From positions 186,001-250,000 of the forward strand of contig NZ_WHOL01000117.1 of assembly GCF_009745975.1 (NCBI RefSeq): DNA of 64,000 nt. The letters run 5' to 3'. Origin of the DNA: Actinokineospora pegani (GTDB lineage: Bacteria > Actinomycetota > Actinomycetes > Mycobacteriales > Pseudonocardiaceae). Made by a program: the position numbers and the translations under genes. Shown here in pieces: positions 27,896 to 36,931 of this stretch. The notes beneath the pieces were generated by a model, which saw only the letters and a list, made by a program, of their open reading frames with translations, did not search any database and had not been told where the DNA came from. How positions within the stretch are numbered: position 1 is the first letter of the stretch; each line of letters starts with the position of its first letter.

Positions 27896-28165
27896 TCAGT
27901 CCTGCTCGCCGCGCAGCTCGGCGCGCAGCCGGTCGCGCTCGGCGTCGCGGCCCGCGCCGCGCTCGGCCAGGCCCGCGGTGACCCTGGCGTTGAGGCCGCG
28001 GAACAGCAGCAGGCCGAGCGGGAACCCGACGACGAGGCCGATCATGAGGCTGACCAGCACCGGGATGTCGAAGAAGACCAGGATGCCGGTGATCAGGCCC
28101 GCCAGCACCAGACGCGCCAGCGAGTAGAGCGCGAGATCGCGTCCGAGGTGCCGCTTGTCGTCCAC
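27896..28165 (-). CDS. DUF4229 small membrane protein
   Basis: An 89-residue protein with two membrane segments ([19 protein letters not shown] and [19 protein letters not shown]) and a charged Arg/Glu-rich tail. The [13 protein letters not shown] start and two-span layout fit DUF4229. The GTG at 28165 has no competing start. It is 9 bases downstream of the Lrp-family regulator gene and 2 bases upstream of the desulfhydrase-like gene, which suggests one transcript of three genes. Confidence 0.72.
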   Translation of the reverse strand: MDDKRHLGRDLALYSLARLVLAGLITGILVFFDIPVLVSLMIGLVVGFPLGLLLFRGLNARVTAGLAERGAGRDAERDRLRAELRGEQD

Positions 28166-28174
28166 CCGGCCAGG

Positions 28175-28651
28175 CTACCCGGCGTTCCCATCAGCGGGTT
28201 CGTCGACGTCGGAGACGTTGGGCCGCCCCTCGAAGCGGGTGGACAGCACCACGGTGGACCGGGTGCGCGCGACGCCCTTGATCCGGCGCAGGCGCCCCAG
28301 CGACAGCTCCAGGGCGTCGACGGTGGCGACCCGCACCTTGACCACGAACGCCTCGTCGCCCGCGACCCGGTAGCAGCTCTCCACCTCGGGGAGCTCGGCC
28401 AGCTCAGCGGCCACGTCCTCGTCGTCGGCGGTGTCGGTGGGGTGGATGCTGACCAGCGCGGTCACCCCGAGGCCGACCAGCGTGGGGTCGACGACCGCGT
28501 GGTAGCCGGTGATCACCCCGGCGGTCTCCAGCTTCCCCACCCGCTCGTGGACGGCGGACGCCGACAGCCCCACCTGCCTGCCCAGGTCGGCGTAGGTGAC
28601 GCGACCGTTGGTGCGCAATGCCGCGATGATGCGGCGGTCCACGTTGTCCAC
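28175..28651 (-). CDS. Lrp/AsnC family transcriptional regulator
   Basis: A 158-residue regulator. An N-terminal helix-turn-helix ([17 protein letters not shown] then [20 protein letters not shown]) is followed by an AsnC/RAM ligand-binding domain from about residue 65, with [12 protein letters not shown] and [16 protein letters not shown]. The GTG at 28651 opens directly at the HTH. Lrp proteins usually sense amino acids. The gene heads a probable operon with the cysteine desulfhydrase-like gene, so a sulfur amino acid effector is a reasonable inference. It is divergent from bldC. Confidence 0.88.
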   Translation of the reverse strand: MDNVDRRIIAALRTNGRVTYADLGRQVGLSASAVHERVGKLETAGVITGYHAVVDPTLVGLGVTALVSIHPTDTADDEDVAAELAELPEVESCYRVAGDEAFVVKVRVATVDALELSLGRLRRIKGVARTRSTVVLSTRFEGRPNVSDVDEPADGNAG

Positions 28652-28769
28652 GGGTACGCAGGGTACGGCGTGCGGGGCCCGGGGCGGCAACGAGCGGCCC
28701 GAGCGGTGTCCGGATCTGGTCGTTTTGTCCCTTACTACCTCTTTACCATCACCCAACCGTTCGAGTACC

Positions 28770-28795
28770 CGATGGTCGAAGTGCCACGATGGTCG
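28770..28795. promoter_or_regulatory. direct repeat CGATGGTCG in the lrp-bldC intergenic region
   Basis: CGATGGTCG occurs at 28770-28778 and again at 28787-28795, a 17-base period, 39 bases before the bldC start. The inverse ACCATC is at 28745-28750. The spacing fits tandem operator half-sites for bldC or the divergent regulator gene. The binding protein is unknown. Confidence 0.4.
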
Positions 28796-28833
28796 GAGTT
28801 CAACCATGCAATTCGAGCGAGGAGGCGGCCAAG

Positions 28834-29043
28834 GTGACCGTTGCGCACGTCGGAGAGCGCCTGCTGACGCCGGGCGAGGTCGCGGCCCTGTTCCGCGTCG
28901 ACCCCAAGACCGTGACCCGCTGGGCGACCGCGGGCCGCATCGGCTCCATCCGCACCCCGGGCGGGCACCGCCGGTTCCGGGAGTCGGAGGTCCGCGCCCT
29001 GCTGGCCGAGCTGACCACCGAGGCCAGCGGCCCCGGCCTGTAG
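28834..29043 (+). CDS. bldC: developmental regulator BldC
   Basis: A 69-residue MerR-like DNA-binding protein without an effector domain. The core LTPGEVAALFRVDPKTVTRW and RTPGGHRRFRESEVRALLAE is nearly identical to Streptomyces BldC, which binds direct repeats cooperatively and delays entry into development. I chose the GTG at 28834 (VTVAHVGERL), preceded by GAGGAGGC; the frame is open to 28789 but the extra residues are unlike the family. The 182-base upstream gap is shared with the divergent lrp-type gene. Confidence 0.93.
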   Translation: MTVAHVGERLLTPGEVAALFRVDPKTVTRWATAGRIGSIRTPGGHRRFRESEVRALLAELTTEASGPGL

Positions 29044-29132
29044 GGCGCCACACCGAACCGATCGCGGACCGAGACCCGCGAAAGCGACAAACGGGTTAAC
29101 CTCGACGTGGAAGCGTTCGGAGGTGGCTACCC

Positions 29133-29315
29133 ATGATCTACCTGCTCGCCATAGTCGGCGCCGTCACCGTGGCCGTGCTCCTGTGGAAGGCCTTGGCCCC
29201 CCAGGTCGAGGCCGCGGGTGCGGCTCGCGCCAAGCGCGAACTGGCCCCTGACGACGACCCGGATTTCCTGCGCGGGCTTGAGCAGCGCAGGAAGCCCGAG
29301 GACGGGGCGGCCTGA
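29133..29315 (+). CDS. small membrane protein of 60 residues
   Basis: A short protein with one N-terminal membrane helix (MIYLLAIVGAVTVAVLLWKAL) and an acidic/basic cytoplasmic tail containing DDDPDFLRGLEQRRK. A strong Shine-Dalgarno (GGAGGT) lies 8 bases before the ATG at 29133, and a terminator-like hairpin follows the stop, which supports a real gene. It lies 89 bases downstream of bldC in the same direction. Function is unknown. Confidence 0.75.
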   Translation: MIYLLAIVGAVTVAVLLWKALAPQVEAAGAARAKRELAPDDDPDFLRGLEQRRKPEDGAA

Positions 29316-29327
29316 TCTGTCCCTGGT

Positions 29328-29359
29328 GGCGGCCGGATTCCTGGTGGAGTCCGGCCGTC
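29328..29359 (+). terminator. rho-independent-like terminator after the 60-residue membrane protein
   Basis: CGGCCGGATTCC and GGAGTCCGGCCG pair with one G-U wobble around a TGGT loop, and the stem can be extended by two pairs outwards. It begins 13 bases after the stop at 29315 and is followed by TCGTTCT. It separates this transcript from the convergent EspI-like gene. Confidence 0.7.
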
Positions 29360-29443
29360 GTTCTATGCGAGGGGTCTGGAGGTGGAGGCCGAGCTGCCGC
29401 CGCGAGGCGACGCCCCGGGTCGGGGCGCCGCCTCGGCTGGTGG

Positions 29444-30844
29444 TCAGCGCATGGTGCGGCGGGCCTCGTTGGGGAAGTCGTCGGCGACGGTGGCGGCCAT
29501 GTCGAGCAGGGCCAGGCGGGTGTCGGGTTGCAGGCGCTCGAGTTCGATCTCGGCGCCTTCCTCCAGGTGGGGGTCGAACGGGATTCGGCAGACGGCGCGG
29601 CAGCGGGCGGCGAAGTGCTGGCTGAGCTTGTCCAGGTCGACCGAGCCGGACTTGGGGCGGACCGAGTTGATCACGGCGACGGAGCGGGCGACGAGGTCGC
29701 GGTAGCCGTGGGCGTCGAGCCAGTCCAGGGTGGCCGAGGCGCTGCGGGCGCCGTCGACCGAGCCGGAGGAGACGATGACCAGGGAGTCGGCGATGTCGAG
29801 GACGCCCTTCATGGCCGAGTGCATCAGGCCGGTGCCGCAGTCGGTGAGCACGATGTTGTAGAAGTGCTCGAGCAGCGCGACGGTGCGGCGGTAGTCGTCC
29901 TCGCTGAACGCCTCCGAGACGGCCGGGTCCTGCTCCGAGGCCAGCACCTCGAGCCTGCTGGGGCCCTGGGAGGTGTAGGCGCGGATGTCGCTGTAGCGGC
30001 GGATGCGGCCCGCGTCGCGCAGCAGGTGGCGGACGGTGGCCGTGGTCTCCAGCGGGATCTTCTGGCTCAGGGTGCCCCGGTCGGGGTTGGCGTCGACCGC
30101 GATGACCCGGTCGCCGCGCAGCGAGGAGTAGGTCGAGCCGAGGGTGGTGGTCGTGGTGGTCTTGCCGACGCCGCCCTTGAGGCTGAGCATGGCGATCTTG
30201 TAGCAGCCGCGCAGCGGCTGGTTGACCCGGGCGATGAGGTCGCGGCGCTGCTTGTCGGCCGGGCTCTCGCCGACGTTGATCAGGTGGCCGGAGGCCACGT
30301 AGACGGCGCGGCGCCAGCCCGACTGCGGGGTGCGCTTGGTCTGCTTGATCAGGCGCGCCGAGGTCAGCTCATCGCTCGGCGGGCCGGGCGGCTGCGGCGG
30401 GGCGAAGCCGCCGTGCTGCGGGGCCATGTGCGGCTGCGGCGCGTACTGCTGCGGGTTGTACTGCTGCATCGGCTGCGGGCCCGACGGGGTCGGCTCGGCG
30501 TAGTAGCCGGGCTGCTGGCCGGGCACCGGGTGCGGTCCGGACTGGCCGGGGACCTGGTGCGGTCCGGACTGGCCCGGCCCGGGGACCTGGTGCGGACCCG
30601 ACTGGCCCGGCCCGGCGACGGCGTGCGGGCCGGAGGTGTCCGGGTACTTCGTGTGGTCGGTCGTGGCCTCGTTCTCGAGCGGGTGGTCGGCCTGCGCCTG
30701 CGCGGCGACCTCCGGCAGGTCCGCGGCGATCTCGGGCGCGGGCCCGAAGTCGCGCGCGGCGTCGTCCCCGGCGCCGCCCGCACCGGGTTGCCCAGCGGCT
30801 CCCGGTCCCCAGGCCAGCTCCGACTCTTCGTGGCGTCCAGTCAC
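29444..30844 (-). CDS. EspI-like MinD/ParA family ATPase with Pro/Gln-rich N-terminus
   Basis: A 466-residue protein. Residues 1-160 are disordered, rich in Pro, Gly, Gln and His, with four SGPH repeats at residues 71-105. From about residue 178 a GWRRAVYVASGHLINVGES block leads into a deviant Walker A motif (SLKGGVGKTT, residues 221-230). AVDANPDRGTLSQK and VLTDCGTG follow. This layout is that of ESX-linked EspI/MinD-like ATPases; it could instead be a general ParA-type positioning protein. The GTG at 30844 is the start. It is 139 bases downstream of ccsB in the sense of position, but they are read in the same direction from separate starts. Confidence 0.75.
   Translation of the reverse strand: MTGRHEESELAWGPGAAGQPGAGGAGDDAARDFGPAPEIAADLPEVAAQAQADHPLENEATTDHTKYPDTSGPHAVAGPGQSGPHQVPGPGQSGPHQVPGQSGPHPVPGQQPGYYAEPTPSGPQPMQQYNPQQYAPQPHMAPQHGGFAPPQPPGPPSDELTSARLIKQTKRTPQSGWRRAVYVASGHLINVGESPADKQRRDLIARVNQPLRGCYKIAMLSLKGGVGKTTTTTTLGSTYSSLRGDRVIAVDANPDRGTLSQKIPLETTATVRHLLRDAGRIRRYSDIRAYTSQGPSRLEVLASEQDPAVSEAFSEDDYRRTVALLEHFYNIVLTDCGTGLMHSAMKGVLDIADSLVIVSSGSVDGARSASATLDWLDAHGYRDLVARSVAVINSVRPKSGSVDLDKLSQHFAARCRAVCRIPFDPHLEEGAEIELERLQPDTRLALLDMAATVADDFPNEARRTMR
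30515..30634 (-). repeat. tandem repeat encoding SGPH units in the EspI-like protein
   Basis: About 120 bases encode four imperfect units of roughly 10 residues with the pattern (Q)SGPHxVxG. The DNA repeats are close enough (GTGCGGTCCGGACTGGCC-like units) to have arisen by recent slippage. They lie in the disordered N-terminal region. Confidence 0.75.
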
Positions 30845-30983
30845 CCCTGCGACCCCTCCTACCCGGCGTGCGAGTGGTCCCTGCCCCAGGACCCTCACCG
30901 GCGACGGTAGTCGCTCACGACCCGCACCACCGAAACGGGGGCTGTCCACGACGTCATCGAATCGGTCACGAACCCCCGGCCGG

Positions 30984-31955
30984 TCAGCCGCCCGCGTACG
31001 AGTGCAGACCCGAGACCACCAGGTTGATGAAGAACAGGTTGAACACGACCACCGCGAACGCGACCGAGTTGATCACGGCCGCGCGCGAGCCGCGCCAGCC
31101 CGCGGTGGCCCGGGAGTGCAGGTACCCGGCGTAGACGACCCAGGCCACGAAGGCCACGGTCTCCTTCGGGTCCCAGCCCCAGAACCGGCCCCAGGCGGCC
31201 TCGGCCCAGATGGCGCCGCAGATGATGCCGAAGGTGTAGATCGGGAAGGCGAAGATCGTGGTGCGGTAGGCCAGCCGGTCGAGGGTGTCGGCGTCGGGCA
31301 GCTTCGGGCCGAGCCGGGCGAACCGGCTCTGGTCGGCGTCGTGGCGCACCTTCGCCAGGTACAGCAGGCTGAACACGCCGGGGATCAGCAGCAGGCCGCT
31401 GGAGATGATCGCGGCGGACACGTGCACGACCAGCCAGTACGACTGCAGGGCGGGCTGGACCGGGGCGGCCTCGGTGTAGAGCACGGTGCCGCCGAGGAAC
31501 ATCAGGATGACGACCGGCGTCAGCACGAACACGCCCATCCGGCGCACGTCGAACTTGCGCATCAGCACCAGCCAGCCGATGACCGCGACGAGCATCGTGG
31601 CCATGCCGTACTCGTACATGTTGCCCCAGGGCGCGCGCTGGGTGGCGACCCCGCGCAGCACCAGCGAGCCCAGGTGCAGCGCCACGCCGAGCGCGGTCAG
31701 CGCGACGGCCACCCGCCCGGCCCGCTCGGCCCTGGACCGCCCCGCGCCCGCCTCGACCCTGCCGTAGGCGGGTCCCCCGTCCGGTGTGTCGACCTCGGGA
31801 CCGCCCGCGCCGACCAGCACCGCGACCTCGGACTTCTTCGCGGTGCGGGTGAAGGCCTGCTCGATGGCGTACCCGATCATCGCGAAGACGTAGATGAGGG
31901 TGGCGGCGCCGTAGCACCAGTCGCTGTAGGTCGACAGCGTCTCGTTGACCGGCAT
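30984..31955 (-). CDS. ccsB: cytochrome c biogenesis protein CcsB (heme handling subunit)
   Basis: A 323-residue membrane protein of system II cytochrome c maturation, which with ResB carries heme outwards and attaches it to apocytochromes. About eight membrane segments are visible. The heme-handling WWD-type motif WGRFWGWDPKET lies near residue 262, and GNMYEYGMATML near residue 112 is another family block. The ATG at 31955 shares a base with the resB stop (TGATG). The order thioredoxin-ccdA-resB-ccsB is the standard system II operon. Confidence 0.95.
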   Translation of the reverse strand: MPVNETLSTYSDWCYGAATLIYVFAMIGYAIEQAFTRTAKKSEVAVLVGAGGPEVDTPDGGPAYGRVEAGAGRSRAERAGRVAVALTALGVALHLGSLVLRGVATQRAPWGNMYEYGMATMLVAVIGWLVLMRKFDVRRMGVFVLTPVVILMFLGGTVLYTEAAPVQPALQSYWLVVHVSAAIISSGLLLIPGVFSLLYLAKVRHDADQSRFARLGPKLPDADTLDRLAYRTTIFAFPIYTFGIICGAIWAEAAWGRFWGWDPKETVAFVAWVVYAGYLHSRATAGWRGSRAAVINSVAFAVVVFNLFFINLVVSGLHSYAGG

Positions 31956-33517
31956 CAGGGACTCCTCCTGGGGCTAAGCAGCGTGAACAGCGTGGATGCC
32001 GTCCTGCTGAACTCCTCGCCGTATCCCGCCTGGTCGGTGCGAGCGAGGCCGCCGACGGTCACAACCGTAAACCCGTCCCCGGACGGGGTGGCACGGACCC
32101 AGAACCTGCGCCGCTTGACGACCAGCGACAAACCGAGCCCGAGGAACATCGCGATCGAGAACACCAGGACCCACACCTGGCTCGGGTCGTGCGAGACCTG
32201 CAGGTACCCCCACCGGTCGACCCCGTCGAACCTGACCCGGGTGCCGTCGTCGAGGGTCAGTTCCTCGCCCACGGTGAGGTTCTCCCTGGCCACCCGGTTG
32301 AGCCTGCCGCTGTCGACCAGGGCCTGGTCGATGTCGAAGATCGACTGACCGCTGCCGGACTCCAGGCCGAGGTCGCCGCGCAGCACGTCGACGGCCACCG
32401 CCGGGTCGCGCAGCTCGGGGTGGCTCGACGACAGCAGCGTCCCGTCGTAGATCGCCGTGGGGGCGAACAGGCCGGTGATCGCGATCTGCTTCTGCCTGCG
32501 CTCGGCGGAGTCGGTGATGCCGGGCGGGTCGAACTTGAGCGCGCCCTGCGAGAGCAGGGTCAGGTCGTCGACGGTGCGCCACTGGAGGGTCTGGGTGCGC
32601 TGCTCTCCGTTGGGGAAGGTCACGGTGAAGGTCGGCGCGTAGCCGTGCCCGAGCAGGTAGACGCGGTCGCCGACGATCCGCAGCGGGTGGTTGACCCGCA
32701 GGTCGTAGGGCCGCCAGGTGCCGTTGTCCAGGTCCTCGCCCGCCTGGTGCTCCATCTTGACGGTGAACTGGTCGGCCTGGCCGTTGTCCAGGTAGTCCAC
32801 GTCGAGCTCGTTGACCCGCAGGCAGAACGGGTTCAGGTCGGTGCCGTCGACCCGCAGGCCGGGCCGGAAGCTGTCGAAGCTCGCCGTGCCGGAGTTGCAG
32901 AACTGCGAGCCGTTGGCCACCACGATGACCTGGCCCTCGTAGTTGTAGAGCTTGCCGACCGCCAGCGCGACGATCATGCCGAGCATCGCGAAGTGGAAGA
33001 CCAGGTTGCCCAGCTCGCGCAGGTACCCGCGCTCGGCGCTGATGGTGCGGGAGCCGTCGGCCTCCTCGCGCACCTCGGTCCGCCACCCCTTGAGCCGCGC
33101 GCCCGCCTTGGCGACGACCTCGTCCGGGTCGGTGGCGGTCTCGCCGGTGACGTGGTGCGGCATCCGGGACAGGTTGCGCGGGGTCAGCACCGGCCGGGCG
33201 CGGAAGCTCCTGGCGTACTCGACCATCCGCGGCAGCAGGCAGCCGACCAGGGAGATGAACAGCATCAGGTAGATCGCCGAGAACCAGACGCTGGCGTAGA
33301 TGTCGAAGAACTGGAGCCGGTCGAGCAGCTCCCCCCACCACCCGTGCCGGGCGATGTAGTCGGCGGTGCGCGGCGGGTTGAGCGAGCGCTGGGGCAGCAG
33401 GGCGCCGGGCAGGGCCGCGATCGCGAGGAGGAACAGCAGGATCAACGCCGTGCGCATCGACGTCAGGCCGCGCCAGGTGTTGCGCAGGAACGCCGACAGC
33501 CTGCGGAGCCTGGTCAT
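31955..33517 (-). CDS. resB: cytochrome c biogenesis protein ResB/Ccs1
   Basis: A 520-residue partner of CcsB. Three membrane segments lie in the N-terminal part (near residues 22-42, 75-95 and 165-185). A large extracytoplasmic domain from about residue 195 to 450 follows, then a last span near residue 460 (VWVLVFSIAMFLGLGLSLVV). The PGALLPQRSLNP and RNLVFHFAML-type segments (here GNLVFHFAMLGMIVALAVG) are typical. The ATG at 33517 overlaps the ccdA stop by 4 bases. Confidence 0.95.
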   Translation of the reverse strand: MTRLRRLSAFLRNTWRGLTSMRTALILLFLLAIAALPGALLPQRSLNPPRTADYIARHGWWGELLDRLQFFDIYASVWFSAIYLMLFISLVGCLLPRMVEYARSFRARPVLTPRNLSRMPHHVTGETATDPDEVVAKAGARLKGWRTEVREEADGSRTISAERGYLRELGNLVFHFAMLGMIVALAVGKLYNYEGQVIVVANGSQFCNSGTASFDSFRPGLRVDGTDLNPFCLRVNELDVDYLDNGQADQFTVKMEHQAGEDLDNGTWRPYDLRVNHPLRIVGDRVYLLGHGYAPTFTVTFPNGEQRTQTLQWRTVDDLTLLSQGALKFDPPGITDSAERRQKQIAITGLFAPTAIYDGTLLSSSHPELRDPAVAVDVLRGDLGLESGSGQSIFDIDQALVDSGRLNRVARENLTVGEELTLDDGTRVRFDGVDRWGYLQVSHDPSQVWVLVFSIAMFLGLGLSLVVKRRRFWVRATPSGDGFTVVTVGGLARTDQAGYGEEFSRTASTLFTLLSPRRSP

Positions 33518-34296
33518 AGCGAGGGGACGAAGTCGCTGACCAGGCCGTTGCGCATCCAGACCACGAAGTCGCCCCACACCCCGGTCACCAGCAGGACGCC
33601 GACGACGAACAGCAGCCCGCCGCCGAAGAGCTGGATGCCCCGCCCGTGCGTGCGCAGCCACGCGGTCGTGCGCACCGCCCACCGCGCGCCCACGGCGATC
33701 AGCAGGAACGGCACCCCGAGCCCCAGGCAGTAGATGAGCACCAGCAACAACCCCCGCGCCGCGGTCCCACCGGTGGCCGCGGCCAGCGACAGCACCCCGG
33801 ACAGCGTGGGCCCGATGCACGGCGCCCACCCGAGGCCGAAGATCCCGCCCAGGATCGGCGCCCCCGCCAACCCCAGGTTGGGCGTCTTGTGGAACCGGAA
33901 CTCCCGCTGCGCCCCCGGCACCAACCCGACGAACACCAGCGCCATCGCGATGGTCACCACGCCACCGATGCGCTGCAACAGGTCCTGGTTGGCGAACAGC
34001 GAGTCCGCCAACCACACGAACGTGCCGACGGTCGCGGCGAAGACGACGGTGAACCCCAGGACGAACAGGGCCACGGCCCCCAGGACCCGCCCCCGCCCCG
34101 TCTTGCGCTGCTCGTCGGCGGTCACCGCGGGCGTCTCAGCGCCCACGAGGGCGGCGAGGTAGGCGAGGTAGCCGGGCACGAGCGGCACCACGCACGGCGA
34201 CGCGAACGACACCATCCCCGCCAGCAGCGCCACACCGCCCGCGACCACCAGCGGCCCGCTGGTGGCGAGTGTGGTGGCGATTTCGGGGGCGTCCAC
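33514..34296 (-). CDS. ccdA: thiol-disulfide carrier CcdA
   Basis: A 260-residue membrane protein with six hydrophobic segments that passes reducing power from cytoplasmic thioredoxin to the outer face for cytochrome c maturation. The two redox-active cysteines lie in SFASPCVVPLVPGY near residue 34 and LGWAPCIGPTLSG near residue 157. The GTG at 34296 is the start. It lies 74 bases downstream of the thioredoxin gene and overlaps resB. Confidence 0.95.
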   Translation of the reverse strand: MDAPEIATTLATSGPLVVAGGVALLAGMVSFASPCVVPLVPGYLAYLAALVGAETPAVTADEQRKTGRGRVLGAVALFVLGFTVVFAATVGTFVWLADSLFANQDLLQRIGGVVTIAMALVFVGLVPGAQREFRFHKTPNLGLAGAPILGGIFGLGWAPCIGPTLSGVLSLAAATGGTAARGLLLVLIYCLGLGVPFLLIAVGARWAVRTTAWLRTHGRGIQLFGGGLLFVVGVLLVTGVWGDFVVWMRNGLVSDFVPSL

Positions 34297-34370
34297 CGGA
34301 TCAGACTAGGAAAACCCCGTCAGACCAGCGTGAGCGGGTCCGGCCATCGCGTCGTAGCTCACAGGACCGC

Positions 34371-34946
34371 TCACTCGGCGACGAGTTTGTCCAGCTCCGC
34401 TGTCAAGTCCTCAGCCAGCAGGTCGCGCATGTACGCCGCCGCCACCCGCCCCTGCTTGTCGATCAGGAACGTCGCGGGCACGACGGCGCGCGGGTACCCC
34501 TTCAACGCCAGCAGCGTCCGCCCCGGCGGGTCGTAGATCGACGGGTAGGTCAGCTCCCGGTCCCGCACGAAGTCCTGCGGCGCGGACCGGTCGTTGTCGC
34601 GGAAGTTGATGCCGAGGACCTGGACGCCTCGGGACTGGTAGGCCTGCTGGACCTTCTCCAGCTCGGGCGCCTCGGTGCGGCACGGCCCGCACCACTGCCC
34701 CCACACGTTCAGCACCACGACCTCGCCCCGGAAGTCCGACAGGCCCACCTGCTTGGTCTCGTCCATCAGGTCCGGCCCGGACACGTCGGGCAGGGGCTTG
34801 CGTTCGGCCACCGGGTAGGTGATGTCCGTCTGCCCGCCGGGCGAGACGAACACGAACTGGGTGTCGTTGGCGACGGCGTCCTTCTCCGCGCCGCACCCGG
34901 TCAAGGCCAGGGCCAAGACGACGAGACCAACCAGGCCGCCACGCAT
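34371..34946 (-). CDS. resA: TlpA/ResA-type thioredoxin lipoprotein
   Basis: A 191-residue exported thioredoxin-fold protein. The signal peptide ends in the lipobox LALTGC (Cys near residue 18), so it is membrane-anchored on the outside. The redox motif WCGPC lies near residue 86 within NVWGQWCGPCRTEAPELEK. It probably keeps apocytochrome c cysteines reduced, drawing electrons from CcdA. The ATG at 34946 shares a base with the stop of the phosphatase-like gene (TGATG). ResA is the system II name; TlpA or CcsX would be equally fair. Confidence 0.88.
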   Translation of the reverse strand: MRGGLVGLVVLALALTGCGAEKDAVANDTQFVFVSPGGQTDITYPVAERKPLPDVSGPDLMDETKQVGLSDFRGEVVVLNVWGQWCGPCRTEAPELEKVQQAYQSRGVQVLGINFRDNDRSAPQDFVRDRELTYPSIYDPPGRTLLALKGYPRAVVPATFLIDKQGRVAAAYMRDLLAEDLTAELDKLVAE

Positions 34947-35575
34947 CAGGCGCCCGTCTGCTTGGGGTCGCTGGCGCCCGCGGGCTCGGCGTAGCGGATG
35001 TCGACGAGGCGCTCGTCCTCGAAGACCAGGGAGGTCAGCGAGGCCAGGGAGCACTGGCGCTTGGACGGGTCGTGCCACAGGCGCCTGCCCTCCAGGTAGC
35101 GGCGGATGGTCCAGACCGGGAGCTGGTGGGAGACGCAGACCGCCTCGTGGCCCTCGGCGGCGGCTCGGGCGCGGTGGACGGCGGCGAGCATCCGGTGGGC
35201 GATGAGCAGGTACGGCTCGCCCCAGGAGGGGCGGAACGGGTTGCGCAGGTGCGGCCAGTTGCGGGGGCTGCGCAGCGCGCCGTCGCCGACGGAGACCTTC
35301 TGGCCCTCGAAGACGTTCGCCGACTCGATGAGGTGGTCGTCGGTGGCCAGTTCCAGGCGGTGCGACCCGGCGATGGGGGCGGCGGTCTCCTGGGCGCGCG
35401 TCAGCGGGGAGGCCACCACGTGGGTGATGTCGTGGTCGCGCAGGTACTCGGCGACGGTGATGGCCTGGCGCTTGCCCGCCTCCGACAGCCGGAAGTGCGG
35501 GAGGCGGCCGTAGAGGATGCCCGACGGGTTGTGCACCTCGCCGTGGCGCAGCAGGTGGACGATCGTCTGGGTCAC
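34946..35575 (-). CDS. histidine phosphatase family protein
   Basis: A 209-residue branch-1 histidine phosphatase, related to phosphoglycerate mutases. The catalytic RHG motif is in [11 protein letters not shown] near residue 10, the partner Arg is in [10 protein letters not shown] near residue 58, and the second His is in [11 protein letters not shown] near residue 147. It lies between hemL and the cytochrome c maturation genes, with 4-base GTGA coupling to hemL. The same position is held by Rv0525 in M. tuberculosis. The substrate is unknown. Confidence 0.88.
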   Translation of the reverse strand: MTQTIVHLLRHGEVHNPSGILYGRLPHFRLSEAGKRQAITVAEYLRDHDITHVVASPLTRAQETAAPIAGSHRLELATDDHLIESANVFEGQKVSVGDGALRSPRNWPHLRNPFRPSWGEPYLLIAHRMLAAVHRARAAAEGHEAVCVSHQLPVWTIRRYLEGRRLWHDPSKRQCSLASLTSLVFEDERLVDIRYAEPAGASDPKQTGA

Positions 35576-36894
35576 GCGGGCTCCTGGGCTCGTGCGGCGG
35601 CGGCGGCCGCGGGGACGAGGGCGGCGGCGATGCGCTCGAACGCCTCGTCGTCGAGGGCGGCGCTGACGAACCAGGCCTCGAAGGCGCTGGGCGGGGCGTA
35701 GACGCCGTGGTCGAGCAGGGCGTGGAAGAAGGCGGGGAAGCGCCAGGTCTGCGCCGCCTTGGCGCCCGCGTAGTCCACCACCGGGTCCTCGGTGAAGAAC
35801 ACGCTCACCAGGTTGCCCGCGAACTGCACCCGGTGCGGCACCGACGCCGCGGTCAGCGACTCGGTGAACAGCTCGCCCAGCCGGGCGGCGTTGGCGTCGA
35901 GCGCGGTGTAGACCGACTCGTCCGCCGCGCGCAGCGTCGCCAGGCCCGCGGCCACGGCCACGGGGTTCCCCGACAGCGTGCCCGCCTGGTAGACCGGCCC
36001 GGACGGGGCCAGCCTGGCCATGACGTCGGCCCGGCCGCCGAACGCGGCGGCGGGCAGGCCGCCGGACATGACCTTGCCGAAGGTGTAGAGGTCGCCCGCG
36101 ACGCCGTCGACGCCGTGCCAGCCCGCGCCGGAGACGCGGAAGCCGGTCATCACCTCGTCCATCACCAGCAGCGCGCCGTGCTGGGTGGCGATCTCGCGCA
36201 GGCCCGCGTTGAAGCCCGCGACCGGGGCGACCGCGCCCATGTTGCCCGCCGCCGCCTCGGTGATCACCGCGGCGATGGTGTCGCCGTGCTCGGCGAAGGC
36301 GGCGCGCACGGCGTCGAGGTCGTTGTAGGGCAGCACGATGGTGTCCTCGGCCTGCGCGCCGGTCACCCCGGGCGTGGTCGGCAGGCCCAGCGTGGCCAGG
36401 CCGGAGCCCGCCTCGGCGAGCAGCGCGTCGACGTGGCCGTGGTAGCAGCCCGCGAACTTCACGATCCGGGTCCGGCCGGTGAACCCGCGGGCCAGCCGGA
36501 TGGCGCTCATCGTGGCCTCGGTGCCGGAGTTGACCAGCCGCACCTGCTGCACGGGGGCGACCCGGCGGATGATCTCCTCGGCCAGGTCCACCTCGCCCGC
36601 GGTGGGGGTGCCGAAGCTCAGGCCGTCGCCCGCCGCCCTGCGCACCGCCGCCACCACCTCGGGGTGGGCGTGGCCCAGGATCATCGGGCCCCACGAGCAG
36701 ACCAGGTCGACGTAGCGGTTGTCGTCGACGTCCCAGAGGTAGGCGCCCGCGCCGCCGGTCATGAACCGGGGTGTGCCGCCGACCGCGGAGAACGCGCGCA
36801 CCGGTGAGTTCACCCCGCCGGGGGTGACGGACCGCGCGCGGTCGAACAGCGCCGCGGAGGCGCGCACGTGGGGCTCGGGGGCTTCGGTGCTCAC
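35572..36894 (-). CDS. hemL: glutamate-1-semialdehyde 2,1-aminomutase
   Basis: A 440-residue PLP enzyme that forms 5-aminolevulinate in the C5 heme pathway. The PLP lysine lies in [18 protein letters not shown] near residue 265, and [20 protein letters not shown] is the substrate/cofactor block near residue 116. It opens with [17 protein letters not shown], a family hallmark. The GTG at 36894 is the start. It provides the step after HemA, which is about 7 kb away. It probably leads a transcript running into the phosphatase and cytochrome c maturation genes. Confidence 0.96.
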   Translation of the reverse strand: MSTEAPEPHVRASAALFDRARSVTPGGVNSPVRAFSAVGGTPRFMTGGAGAYLWDVDDNRYVDLVCSWGPMILGHAHPEVVAAVRRAAGDGLSFGTPTAGEVDLAEEIIRRVAPVQQVRLVNSGTEATMSAIRLARGFTGRTRIVKFAGCYHGHVDALLAEAGSGLATLGLPTTPGVTGAQAEDTIVLPYNDLDAVRAAFAEHGDTIAAVITEAAAGNMGAVAPVAGFNAGLREIATQHGALLVMDEVMTGFRVSGAGWHGVDGVAGDLYTFGKVMSGGLPAAAFGGRADVMARLAPSGPVYQAGTLSGNPVAVAAGLATLRAADESVYTALDANAARLGELFTESLTAASVPHRVQFAGNLVSVFFTEDPVVDYAGAKAAQTWRFPAFFHALLDHGVYAPPSAFEAWFVSAALDDEAFERIAAALVPAAAAAARAQEPA

Positions 36895-36931
36895 GCCGAC
36901 CAGTGTCCCAAACGCGTCCGGGTGGGCACGC

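Noticed and set aside
30515-30634. CRISPR-like or intergenic repeat
   Set aside because: The units are in frame within a coding region, are adjacent without spacers, and encode SGPH repeats.
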